NCBI RefSeq assembly: GCF_030272615.1
Contig: NC_081412.1
Span: 547,798,488 to 547,862,487 of the forward strand
DNA from: Cryptomeria japonica
Taxonomy: Eukaryota; Streptophyta; Pinopsida; Cupressales; Cupressaceae
Reading direction: 5' to 3'
DNA: 64,000 nt
The first letter of the stretch is position 1; every line of letters starts with the position of its first letter. The position numbers and the translations under genes are program-made. Below the pieces are notes generated by a model, which saw nothing but the letters and a program-made list of their open reading frames with translations, was not told the origin of the DNA and ran no database searches. Shown here one piece after another: positions 24,226 through 35,866 of the stretch.

Positions 24226-25250
24226 TTTATTTTTTATTTTTCATTTCCAACACAAAACAAATATTATTTTTAACAAATGCAAATTCATATCATGTATCAA
24301 ATTTTACACTTATGAATCAACAATTTCATATCTATTTTATATTATTTCTAAATCTTCCATGTACACAATCTTATAAAGGAAAGAAATATGTCAAATATTG
24401 TATAATAAAAAAATAGAAACTAAAATAAGAAAATAAATGCAAAAGATAAAATAAGAGACAACGGAATGCATACTACTCCAATTCCACTTTCTCTAAACAT
24501 TATTTGGTTCAATGGTCAAATAATTAGTAGCAATTTTACATTTCATCCACAACAAAACATGGTAAATATATCTTACTTTTATTGGCCATAATTTACATCT
24601 AGCCTCTTTTTTTTATAAATAGTTTCTATTTAAATTTGCATTCATAAAAAGAAAATAGTACAATATTCACAAAAAAGGGAGGGTGGTCAAAAGGCACACC
24701 CTTGAGTCCATGCATAAGGGCCTAACTTTGAGAATATCAAAATAACAATGTGCTTAGCCAAACAAAAACTTAAGCTATTAAAGCAACACTTGGAAGAGGA
24801 GGAGGATCATTATTATCTGATTTTCCTCACACATCTTTGAGGGCCGAATCATCAATAGACTCCCAACCAGTAAAAACATTATCTTCTAACTAGTAAAGTG
24901 AATAATGCTTAAGAATAACCCTTAATCTCATTTACCTTAATTTTATTATTAAGAAACAAATTCTATTATTACAATATTTCAGAAACAAAAACCCCTCTAT
25001 TAAACACTTGTTTATCCAATGAAACTTAAATGTTTAGAAGCACACAGTTCAAGCTAATCATTCCGTTTTAAAAGGAATGATTTCTTATTGATTTGGTATT
25101 CTACTTCTACCATTGATGCAAACTCGGGAATTTGAAACGTAGCCTCAAAATCTCAGCAGCTCAACATCAGTATGAAAAGATTATCCATAATACAATACTT
25201 AACCATGAAAGCAAAAGGGCATGCCCCAAAACAAAATCACAATAAACTAA
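24226..25250. other. AT-rich spacer
   Basis: There is no ORF or repeat that I can support. It lies on the 3' side of the minus-strand ORF at 25499-25789. Confidence 0.4.
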
Positions 25251-25498
25251 CAATATCAGTGCCATGAACAGGGAAGAAAACCCAACATTTCATTTCATTT
25301 CTTTCTTTTTAGTATGGCTTTCAAAACAGTCTAACAGATTGTTCATCACTCCTTTTACTCAAAATCTAAACAGATCAAACAATCTGCTAGGCTACATAAG
25401 TAGAAAATTCAGAAACCTCCAATGAAATATACATGTTTCCAATCACATCTGGTATAGCAGCCAGAAGAGAAATTCAATAAAGGAGCAGCAGGAAGCTG

Positions 25499-25789
25499 TC
25501 ATCCACACCCATTATGTACATTGTTATCTTTTCCTTCCTTCCCTTTCCTCTCACCTCCAACTGACTCCTTACTATCTTCTCCTGCTTTAAACTCTGATTG
25601 CAAGGGATTCACAAAGAGAGGAGACAGCAAAGGAATTACAGGACTTCTGTCTGAAAAAATTGCTCTATTCACCTCAAGAGGAGGGGGTGCCCTTATCTGT
25701 AACCGATTCTTGTGTGCTCTTTTCTGCCTCTTACTCCCCAGACCTATCTGCAAAGACAATTCATCACACCGCACTATTGCCTGGTCCAT
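25499..25789 (-). CDS. Small hypothetical protein, 96 codons, intact
   Basis: This is an uninterrupted frame with ATG in good context (AGTCATGG). The product begins MDQAIVRCDELSLQIGLGS, has a basic patch (KRQKRAHKNRLQIR) and a Pro-rich hydrophobic centre (APPPLEV, SPVIPLLSPLFVNPL). It ends in a charged Glu/Lys/Gly-rich tail. Unlike its surroundings it shows no retroelement motif and no decay. I see no signal peptide or membrane span. I do not recognise the family. It could be a real single-exon plant gene, the retained 5' exon of a larger one, or chance; composition and context make a real origin plausible. A tandem duplication lies directly upstream of the start (25803-25930). Confidence 0.45.
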   Translation of the reverse strand: MDQAIVRCDELSLQIGLGSKRQKRAHKNRLQIRAPPPLEVNRAIFSDRSPVIPLLSPLFVNPLQSEFKAGEDSKESVGGERKGKEGKDNNVHNGCG

Positions 25790-25802
25790 GACTTCTTATT
25801 TG

Positions 25803-25930
25803 CTTGACCAGAGCAACATGATCATACAACACAATACAGAAGGCATATACACACAAAACATATATATCTTATTTTCTTGACCAGAGCAACATGATCATAC
25901 AATACAATACAGAAGGCATATACACACTCA
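25803..25930. repeat. Tandem duplication upstream of the small ORF
   Basis: Two units with a 73-bp period both start CTTGACCAGAGCAACATGAT and differ slightly. They would lie in the 5' untranslated or promoter part of the minus-strand ORF. Confidence 0.7.
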
Positions 25931-26160
25931 AAATATATATAAAACCCATTTCTTGCAGCTTGGGAATATATTTGTTGGGGTTTGGTAACTAGGGCGACTT
26001 GTCGCCATGTGAAAGAAATAAATATAGTTTAAGAAAGTTCTCATTGGCTACAGTTAGAGCTATTCTGGGTCTCCATGATTAGGTACAGTGGGTGACATAG
26101 ACAGATTAACTATTACAAGAAATCTTTGAACTGGGTTAAGTTTTTCAGGACAATTTCTTC

Positions 26161-26460
26161 AGCTATCATGTGGGTTTGGAGAGACTGAATTTCAAAGACA
26201 CTATCATGTGGGTTTGGAGAGACTGGACTTAGAAGATGTTATCATGTGGGTTGAAGACCATGGGTTTGGAGGGGTTTGGAGAGATTGGACCTCGAAGATG
26301 TTATCATGTGGGTTGACGACGTGGGTTTGGAGTTACTGAACTTCGAAAACGCTATCATGTGAGTTGAAGACGTGGGTTTGAAAAGACTGAACCTCAAAGA
26401 TGCTATCATGTGAATTGAAGATCCTATCATGTAAATTGAGAAAAACTGAACCTAGACTAG
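26161..26460. repeat. Minisatellite with TATCATGTGGGTT units
   Basis: About seven imperfect units of roughly 30-60 bp each contain (G/C)TATCATGTG(G/A)(G/A)TT, most followed by GGAGAGACTGAAC-like sequence. Small ORFs with SSTHMI repeats on the minus strand are translations of the array. Confidence 0.75.
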
Positions 26461-26889
26461 ACCTTGTAACATAATGCTTACCAAAAAAAGTTTTACCAAT
26501 CAAACCAGACCTCCTAACCATTAAGTTTCCTCAAATTCAAACTTCACAATTTATTTATTTTTCAGAGAATTTTAGCCATCGATGGAACTAAAACAAGATT
26601 CGCAGTGAATATAGTATTTTGATTTCAACATTTATGGGCAAAAACTACTGGTTGTTGGGCCATCTATTCTTGTTCAATACAATTCTTTGGAAGACCAGAA
26701 TTTGCGTGGAAAGAAGCACGAGGAAAGAATTTTTTAACAGATGTAGATGATTGAATACGTAAGGCGTGATGCAAGAGAAGAATGAATCAAACGAGATGGG
26801 AAAATCTGATTCATCTGCCGTCTTATATGGGCCAAACTGATGTAATTGCCGTCTGAATTATCTTATTCGATCATGTATTTTAGTCCTCT

Positions 26890-29470
26890 TAATTTGTCGT
26901 ACATACATTAAAATTAGGGAAGATTCAACCATTCTTTAGGTTTATCTCACATATTTTAAAATTATGAATTTTTTTTACAATTATGATTATTGTCTTAGTC
27001 AATCACCTTTTTTAAGTATTTCTAATTGTAATTATATGGATTAAAATTATGGAAATTGTCTTATTAGGCGGCCCAAGTCTCTATTAATATGTTGACCTTC
27101 TCATTGAATATTTTTAGTATCGTTAGATAAAAACTTACATATTATTATTTAATCAGATCAATCTCAATTAATGTATTGACCTTCTCATTAGATATTTTTA
27201 AGTATGATTAGCTAAAAACTTTTATATTATTAGTTAACCAAAAAGTCTCAATTAATGTGTTGACCTTCTCATTAGATATTTTTTAAGTATGATTAACTAA
27301 AAACCCTCATATTATTATTTTGGTATAAAGGTGTATAACATAAAACATCCTTCTACAAGGAATGAAGACTAATTAAAATTTGCTAATGAGATTTTAGGTA
27401 GATATAAATAAATATAGTTTATGGACATTGTCTTTGTTCAATCAATTATTTTAGTTTTATCTTACATATTATAAAATTATGAATATTGTCTTAGTCAATC
27501 ACATTTTTTAGTACTTCTTATTGTAATATGTATGGATTAAAATATGGATGTCGTCTTGTTAGGCAGCCCAAGTTTGTATTAATATGTTCACCTTCTCATT
27601 AGAGATTTTTAAATATTATTTGATGAAAACTTCCTTATCTTTAGCTAAAAACAACATTTTATTTTTTTTAAAACAAAAAGTGGCGAGCACTTAATATATT
27701 AATATTTATAAAACCTAGTTTGAAAGCTCATGAGAGAAAGAACTAGGAAGAAAACTTTGAATCCTAGCTCGAATACAAATGCAAAAATCCAAACCTACGC
27801 TATAAAAGGTCTAGTCACCCAACTTTACAAAATAAGCTTCATCAAAATATACATTATTAACCTTTTTTAATGTTTTATTATGGTATAGAAGTGTAGACCA
27901 TAATACACCCTCCTACAAGAAATGAAGATTAATGAAAATTATAATAATATTTTAGATAGATATAAATATAGTTTATGGACATTGTTTTTATTCAATCAAT
28001 TATTATAGTTTTATCTCACATATTTTAAAATTATGAATATCATCTTAGTCAATCATCACATTTTTTAGTACTTCTAATTGTAATTATATGGATTAACATT
28101 ATAGATATCATCTTGTTAGGCAATCAAAGTCTCTATTAATGTGTTGACCTTTTCATTAGATATTTTTAAGTATGATTAGCTAAAAACTTTCACATTACTA
28201 ATTAACCACAAAATTGTTTAACTTTTTTTTAATGTTTTATTTAGGTATAGAAGTGTAGGGCATAAGATATCCTTTTACAAGGAATGAAGACTAATTAAAA
28301 TTTTATAATAAGATTTTAGGTAGATATAAATAAATATATTTTATGGACATTGTCTCTATTTAATCAATTATTATAGTTTTATCTCGCATATTTAAAGTTA
28401 TGAATATCGTCTTAATTAATCACTTTTTTTACTACTTCCAATTGTGATTGTATAAATTAAAATTATGGTTCTCGTCTTGTTAGGCAACCCAAGTCTCTAT
28501 TAGTTTGTGTTGACCTTCTCATTAGATATTTTTAAGTATGATTAGTTGAAAACTTCTATACCATTAGTTAACCATAAAGCTATTAAATTTTTGTTTAATG
28601 TTTTATTTTAATATAGAAGTGTAGAGCATAAAAAGCCCATCTACAAGGGATGAAGATTAATTATTCAAATTTACAATAAAATTTTGCATAGACATAAATG
28701 AATATAGTTTGTAAGCATTGTCCTTATTCAATTAATTATTATAGTTTTATCTCAACTGTTTTAAATTATAAATATCCTCTTAGTCAATCACATTTTTTAG
28801 TACTTCTAGCGTAATATATATGAATTACATTATGGATACCATCTTATTAGGTGGCCCAAGTCTCTATTAATGTGTTGAAATTCTCATGTTATATATTTTT
28901 AAATATGATTAGCTAGAAACTTTCATATCATCAGTTAACCACAAAGTTTTTCTCTTTTTTGGATGTTTAGTTTGGTATAAAAGTTTAGAGCATAAAACAC
29001 CCATCTACAAGGAATGAAGACTAACTAAATATTTCTAATGAGATTTTACAAGAGATACAAATATAGTTTATGGCCACTGTCTTTATTCAATCAATTATTA
29101 TAGTTATATCTCATATATTTTAAAATTATGATATTATAGTTTTATATCACATATTTTAAAATTATGAATATGATCCTAGTCAATCACATTTTTTATTACT
29201 TCTAATTTTAATATATATGGAGTAAAATTATGGGTATCATCTTATTAGGAAGCCCAGGTCTCTATTAATGTGTTCACCTTCTAATTAATTTTTTTTTAGC
29301 ATGATTAGCTGAAAACTTCCATATCATTAGTTAACTGCAAAATACCTTTTTTATGGTATAAAAAAATAGAACATAAAACACTCTTCTACGAGGGATGAAA
29401 ACTAATTAAAATTTTATAATAAGATTTTAGATAGATATAAATAAATATTTGTAATAATGAAAATTTTGTA
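26890..29470. repeat. Tandem array of about 360-400 bp AT-rich units
   Basis: A marker segment (TTAGGCGGCCCAAGTCTC and variants, followed by TTGACCTTCTCATTAGATAT) recurs at about 27064, 27561, 28117, 28482, 28849 and 29246. Extra partial copies lie at 27157 and 27240. Between markers, GTATAGAAGTGTAG and TCAATCAATTATTATAG segments also recur in order. Spacing is 363-398 bp for the last intervals and longer where insertions intervene. No ORF is present. Confidence 0.8.
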
Positions 29471-31009
29471 TCTTATATTTTTTTCTTATTAGTTTGCAAT
29501 CTATTTTAATTTGGTTATCAAGTATGCAATTATTAGTATATAAATGGTACATTTTAGTATAAAAGGTGGCCTATTTTATCCCAATATACTTAAATCTTTG
29601 AGGATGGTGATTATATAGATTATCAGACCTAAATTTATCTTTAATTTATCTTATGTGTCTAATCTTGGTTTCAATTTAGTTATCAATTCTTGCCTTGATG
29701 ACAGTTTTGCTATTTTTTTTATCTTTATGGTTAAAATCTTCTAATGCTAGAATTTATTATTTTATGAAGTCTACATTCTCAAGATTTAATTTAGCGATTT
29801 CTTCATATTTTTATCTACCAAATTTTGAAGACCTATAAGTGTTATTCGATTTGTTTTCTATAGTATATTCATCTAATTAAACTTAGTGGGATTGGTTTTA
29901 TTTTTTGAATGATTTCTTTGAGTTCAATTATTTTAAAATATTTTATTTACTAGTAAGTTTATGATCTAATAGAAGCAGCTTCCTAAAATATTTCAATATG
30001 ATTTATTTAAAAAAATTAGGAGTATTTTCACAACCAAGTGATTATGGATAAATTTATAGCTCAATGAGCAAGCTTAGAAATTTTTGGAAGTTTGTCATCC
30101 CAAAAAACAATTACAACAATTAATGTTAAAAAAATTATTGAATTATTTATTAGGAATAGTAAATGCTAAAATTGTAGGTGCATAATATGTGGCAAAAAAT
30201 ATCCTAAGTTAGAGGATAATTTTAGCCCCACCCTAAAGGAACTTGCTAGAAATTGAGAGGGACTACTATTTTCAACGATGAGATTCTAACATATCATATA
30301 GTAAATATTTTTTCATCTCACAAGACCTCTCATTCTATAAAATAGATCTTGAAGCCCCCTCCATATGACTACATCTTAAAAGTCTTATGTTCCTAAAGCT
30401 CCAAAATTAATGCCCCTTTTAAATTCCTTGTTGTTGTGAGTAGAATATTTACCTTGTAGACCCCACTAATCACCCCTATAGTTCTTTTATGACAAAGATC
30501 ATTCCCTACAATTGAATCTTTTATTAAGATCCTCATATTTTAGGGAAACTTGTGTACTTTTTTATATGTAGAAATATTATAACTTCAAACTTAGTAGGAT
30601 ACTTAAATCTATTGAGTGATTTTTACTTTGATTCTAGTTTATGGTGGGTGTTATTTGAGATAACTTTCATACTTCAATAAATTTTTATGAAAAGTGGTAA
30701 GTCCAAGATAAATTCGATAGGAAGGTAATAAATGATTTTTATCTTGTGTTACAATCCTAAATCAACAAACTTATTAAGATTTATATTTTCTAATTAATGC
30801 TTCAAGTTTCATTCACCAAATATCACATTTAGTTCTAAATTTGTTGATTAACCCTACCTATCAAACAAATTATTTGTGATGGGGTTGACCTCACAGTGCA
30901 ACAGTAGTTTCAAACCCACTTTTTTAATGAATCTTCAATTCAAGCCCTGCCTGGTCTATTGCTTGTCGATAGTTTGTGCATCGTCTCGATGCACTTTATT
31001 CAATAGTCT
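29471..31009. other. AT-rich spacer before the gypsy fragment
   Basis: I see no supported gene or clear repeat. Confidence 0.4.
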
Positions 31010-31676
31010 TAAAATATAGTTATCGTGTTCTTGATAGAGATCTCAAAACAAGAAGGGAAACAACTGTTGTAGTTCCTTTGCATCTTCCCGTGTAACATTC
31101 TCTTCATCATATTGATCCCACTACACCTTACTCTAATCCACCACCCTGTTGCACAGTTAATGTTGACACCTCTCAAAAAATCTATATGGTTCTACTATTA
31201 TTCTCTTTGGTTCTCAAATGTGTAGTGCATTCCAATCCAAAACATGTTTATCATCATGTAAATATTTCTTAAGCAGGGATATATGGAATACATCATGGAT
31301 GCGGCTTATTTTTGGGGGTAGGGCTAGTCGATAAGCAACTAGATTTATCTTTTCCAATATTTCAAAAGGCCCAACATATCGAGGGGCTAGATTTATTTTC
31401 TTCCCTAACCTAATTGAACTTTTGTAGGGTCTTACTCTTAGGAAGACTTTCTCTCCAACTTCAATTTCCCTTTGTGTTCTCTTTTTATCTACATAACTAT
31501 TTTGTTTGTCAAATGCCTCCTTTAGCCTTTGCCTTGTTACCCTTATTTGGTTTTCCATTTCTTTCAATATATCAGGTTCAATTATCATTTTGTCTTCAAG
31601 GTTATCCCAACTTAATAATCTAACAAGTCCTACCATATAATGCTTTGAATGGTGTCATACCCAATTGTAATGTGGT
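31010..31676 (-). pseudogene. Ty3/gypsy integrase C-terminus with decayed chromodomain
   Basis: The frame at 31214-31636 reads as the integrase C-terminal domain: ENQIRVTRQRLKEAFDKQ, GEKVFLRVRPYKSS, LAPRYVGPFEILEKI, and IHDVFHISLLKKY. Downstream, across stops, a chromodomain-like remnant follows (CNRVV, WDQYDEEN, then FPFLF), placing it with chromoviruses. Upstream, TPFKALYGR is separated by a frameshift. The catalytic core is missing: the homology stops near 31676 where unrelated sequence begins. It is a truncated remnant, separate from the later nested elements. Confidence 0.75.
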
Positions 31677-32026
31677 GAAAATTAGGGTTTCCACTGCAAG
31701 GTGAAGTAATAGCACTAATTTTTCTTAGGAACCAATTACATTAAAGAGGACTGAATCCAATAGATCTAGCCCCGATCCAACAAAGATAGAGCGGATAATT
31801 CTAATTAGATCCACTGGTTAGAATTTGATTCCCTCTTATTAATTTAAATTGTGAAAATGCTAAAATTAGGGTAAATGTGTTGAAATTGAATCAATTATGC
31901 ATAAATAATAAGCTACAATCATCAAATGGAGCTACAAACCTAGATCTGAGCAATATGTGAATGTTCGGATATATTCCCAAAAGTTCATCCTAAATTCTTG
32001 GGACCAAAGTGTCAGTCACTCTGGTC
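31677..32026. other. Older host sequence left of element 2
   Basis: It is noncoding. It ends in TGGTC (32022-32026), the left copy of the element 2 target duplication. Its continuation is 49492-49572, then 63349 onward. Confidence 0.5.
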
Positions 32027-32993
32027 TGTTGGATTCAAGGATCACTGAGAGGGGGGTGAATTAGTGATCTACCGGTTGACAAATTTTCAGACTTAACTTT
32101 TAAGCACAAGAAGTAGACACTTAAAACTGAAATGTAAAAACATGAAGCAAAAAACCACAAGATCATAACACCGAATTTTTTACGTGGAAACCCAAAATGG
32201 AAAAAATTACAGTGGGATTTGAACCCACAATATTATTCCACTATGGCTAGTAGCAAAACAATATTACAAAAATGGGAATGCACATGCATTCAGGCACACT
32301 TCCTAGAGTTCATAGCTCAATTACAATAACCTGGATGGCTACAACCCTCGGGGAAGTTTCACTGACTTACAAAGTTGTTACAGTGATGAATTACAATTTA
32401 TGAACTCTAAAATAGCATCTACTATGCTTGTATGAGTTTCAGTTAAGTGCAAAAACACTAACTAGATCACCTTCTTTGTTTTGCTCTGTTCTGCCCTATA
32501 CATTATCTCAGTCAGCTACCAAATCAAGAATGCACATGTGAAACTATGCCAAAATGGATTCTTGATCTCCTCTCACTCGCATACAATCACATCATCCACC
32601 AAAAATATCACCCATACCAAACTTATATACCAATACCCACAAAATAGATCATATATCATGTCAGCCTGAAGATGTAACATGTATTTATAGGTTAGCTTGA
32701 CTGGATCCAAAAAGATAAGTGTGGATTACCAAAATAATGTATCTAAGTTGGCCCAATCAATAGCAACACGATTCAATGCACCGCAATCACCAGAAAGCAT
32801 CCTAACCCAAAAATGCTTTGTTCTTCTTGGAATACTGGTTAGCACGCTACCGGTTAACACCTACTTCTAGATAGGAAGAATCACGACCACCGGAATGAAT
32901 CTCCATGAAGAGTTGCCATCAATGACAACCCTAAACCAAAACTCAGTCACCGAAAACCACCAAAAATCACCGGATGAGTGTCAATTGCCAACA
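32027..32993 (-). repeat. Element 2 LTR (3' LTR)
   Basis: 967 bp, TG...CA ends. It shares with 48539-49491 the blocks GGGTGAATTAGTGATCTACC and CCCACAATATTATT. It carries a minus-strand TATA box at 32681-32689. Confidence 0.9.
32681..32689 (-). promoter_or_regulatory. TATA box in element 2 3' LTR
   Basis: The minus strand reads TATAAATAC. The matching place in the 5' LTR (near 49157-49166) reads TATAACTAC, so the copy that should drive transcription is altered. Confidence 0.5.
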
Positions 32994-33007
32994 ATCTCCC
33001 CCTTTGG
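32994..33007 (-). other. Element 2 polypurine tract
   Basis: The minus strand reads CCAAAGGGGGAGAT directly before the LTR start TGTTGGCA. Similar purine runs upstream (near 33100 and 33160) are typical of SIRE-like 3' ends. Confidence 0.8.
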
Positions 33008-33220
33008 CATTGATGGCAACACTCATGAAAAATGACTAAGTGTTGAGCATTAAACACAGTTTCAAAAGAATAAAAAGAATCATAAGAATCTCTAAGGCTC
33101 CCCCTTAGACAAAGAATTCCACTCTCCAATGCTATACATTTTTCATTGTTCCTCTCCCCCTTTGACAACAATGCTAAAGATGGGGTGTTGTCCAAAATTT
33201 ATATACAAATGACAAACACT

Positions 33221-34220
33221 TTACAAATACTTGAAGAGGTCAGCATAAACAGTCTTCAAAAATCCTAGGTGAGTATCCCACCCACTCTTCAAGTTGCCCA
33301 AAACTGTGATAAATGCATTAAATATAGTAGCATGAATTTCTACCTCTCTTAAATCTAATGATACAGGTCGGGCCATCTCCATCATACAATCCACCTTATT
33401 ACTTAGCATAGTGTCTAAACAGGTGGTAATTAGGTTCCAGAGTTCACCTACTTTCCTCAAAATCTTCTCCTTATCTGCTTGAAAGGTTGAGATCTGATCA
33501 TTTAAGGCTATAATCTATCCTTCAATACTTCTAGTCAGAGTTGCATTGGGATCAAAGGACTGAGAGATGCCAGCAAACTTTCCCTGGAAAACACCTATCT
33601 TCTTATCAATATCAACAGTGAACTTAGGCAAAATGAGACAACATTTATACAATTTACCGGCTTCTGACAATATGTCAGAAATAATATGCAATCTCTTATT
33701 CAGTGTCACCCTGTCATCTTCAATCATATTCAGGAATGTTTAATTTCTAACCTTCTTAAACTTATCCAAAACTTTTTGTGTAGCCATCTTCTCCAAAGAA
33801 CCAAAACTGGTATTTACACTGATAATTAACTGTAATAATTTACCGGAGGGGCTGTTATTTGAATCTAACTATACACTAGGGGCCACCTTCTGCAAAATAT
33901 CTATAGACATCAACATTAGATTTTTATCTTCAGTCTCTAATTTCACCAGATCTTGGTTGGCCTGGGCTTGCACAACAGCTACAAGCATAAGCTTCTCAGT
34001 AGGAGACATCTTCCCGAGATCAACAGAACCATCAAGATTAATCAGAATCTGAGGTGGGGTCACTATAACCGGAGGAGTGACAATTGCCGAAGCAGCTATA
34101 TTTTTGCCTCTGTCAACCTCAATAACCTTAGCTTCTGCTGTCACATCATCCTTCTTCTCTCCCTTGTCCCTTTTATTTGTTGCACCGGTGTCTCCACTTG
34201 GTGCAGTATCAACCTGTTGG
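33221..34220 (-). pseudogene. Element 2 extra ORF, 3' part (unknown function)
   Basis: The minus frame resumes, in phase, the ORF interrupted at 44687. It reads QVDTAPSGDTGATNKRDKGE, then a Val/Pro segment (VTPPVIVTPPQILINLDGSV) and helix-rich sequence (TEKLMLVAVVQAQANQDLVK). Further frames at 33515-33727 and 33221-33460 are also helical and end in LFKYL and a stop. Stops split the region at several points. No zinc finger, catalytic triad or membrane span is visible. I know no named family; it occupies the place of pol in the element. Confidence 0.6.
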
Positions 34221-35273
34221 TGTAGTGGTCTGTGAAGTGTACCTGTACCTACAAACACAAAACACTCAATAGATCATTACAAGCATGGTTAATGAATTTA
34301 AATCAAAGAAAGATAAAACCATAACTAAGCAATCTATCACCTCCTAGTAAATGCGAGTATGAATTTTGCTCTCAGATATTGTTATGCAAATTCCAGTGAC
34401 TTGACTACACTTAGATGGAGGATTTGATTGAGGAAGATGCATGATCTAGCAATGATAGAATGATTATGCTATATGATTCTATGATATTGCTATGATATTG
34501 CTATGAAATAAGCTAAGATTTAAGCTAAAATTGAACATGATAACATTGCTAAAATGATAAACTAGAAGCTAGATGCCTATAGTAACAATGCTTGAATGCA
34601 AATGAGATTAATCAATCGGGGGCAAATGATATCAAATTGGGACCCTTTGTGCTCCAAAAAGAGGTCTATTTATAGGATTTCCCAAGTTTAGGGGTGAGGT
34701 GGCAGGAATCAACGGTCAAGATTGATTTGAAGATATCAATGGTTAAATTGGAGGAGGTTGGCAAAGGGGTTGGACTAAAGGGAACATATGTCATCTCTAT
34801 GGTGACAAGTATCAGGAGGCTTCTAGAAGGGTTTGGATGAAAGGGAACACTTAGTGACAAGTGTCACAAAGCTTCTAGAAGAGGTTGGATGAAAGGGAAC
34901 ATGTGGGTAGGTAGAATGGGTTAGGTTTATGAATGGTTAGGTTAGGTGGTTAAATGTTAGGAGAATTTGAATTTAGAAATTCAATTAATAAGAAAAGGCT
35001 AATTAATTTCAACAATTCATAATTGATTTGTTTTAATTAATTAAAGATTAGAAGAAATGATTTTGATGGAGAAGAATTAATTAATTTGAATTAATTAATC
35101 AAAGTGGACTATTGAAATGAACCAATTAAATAAATCCTTAGATTTATTAATAAGTAGATGAAAGTGGAGGATTTAATCAAATTGTTGATGAATTCAATTA
35201 AATTGGGGAGGAGGATTAATTAAATAATTGCTTATTCAATTAATTATCTTCAGACCATTTTTAGGTGTATACA
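34221..35273 (-). repeat. Tat element 3' LTR (full)
   Basis: About 1053 bp, starting (minus) TGTATACACC and ending ACTACA. The 34789-35273 part is nearly identical to 44202-44686. It carries a TATA box at 34666-34674. Confidence 0.8.
34666..34674 (-). promoter_or_regulatory. TATA box in Tat 3' LTR
   Basis: The minus strand reads TATAAATAG, a consensus plant TATA box. The 5' LTR copy lacks this part because of truncation. Confidence 0.6.
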
Positions 35274-35290
35274 TTTTGCCCCTCTTTAAA
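35274..35290 (-). other. Tat polypurine tract
   Basis: The minus strand reads TTTAAAGAGGGGCAAAA directly before the LTR start TGTATACACC. GGGGCAAAA before TGTAYA is typical of Tat elements. Confidence 0.8.
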
Positions 35291-35580
35291 GCGAGGTGTG
35301 ATGACGCGTTGATTCAAAGAATAATCTCATTTTGATGATGATATTGATTTTATAGGATGCCTTGGCTCTTGATTTCTAAATTCCAGTATGATGATGCCCC
35401 CTTAGGAGATCAAATGAGATAATTGATCTTTGGAGTTTTTGCGAGATTGATATCCCGATAGATTTGATTTGATTTCTCCAACTATGGTTTGATAAAAATG
35501 CGAGTTCTTCTATTAGCTTGATTGCTTAGATGGTAAGATTGAAAAATCTTGATCGATTCAATTGATAAGATCTAGATTCA

Positions 35581-35866
35581 GTCTGGTTTCAAGAAGGATT
35601 CATCATGTATAAGACAAATATGATCAAAGCGTCTGGTTTCAAGAAGGATTCATCTTGTATAAGGCATGATCAGAACGTCTGGTTTCAGGAAGGATACATC
35701 CTGTATAAGACATGAATCAGAATCAGATCATCTGGTTTCGAGAAGGATACATCCTGTATAAGACAAAGATGATCAAAGCGTCTGGTTTTAGGAAGGATTC
35801 ATCCTGTATAAGACATCGATGATTAGAGCGTCTGGTTTCAGGAAGGATTCATCCTGTATAAGACAT
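35581..35866. repeat. 50-bp tandem repeat with a hairpin core, six units
   Basis: Units start at 35581, 35631, 35677, 35730, 35780 and 35830 (spacings 50, 46, 53, 50, 50). Each has TCTGGTTT, a short inverted repeat around AAGGATTCA or AAGGATACA, then TATAAG. In units 3 and 6 the stem is CAGGA with TCCTG; in unit 2 it is CAAGA with TCTTG, a compensating change. Confidence 0.8.

Noticed and set aside
35581-35866. CRISPR-like array (regular 50-bp units)
   Set aside because: The units have no unique spacers of fixed length, lie inside a plant retrotransposon, and the whole unit is repeated.
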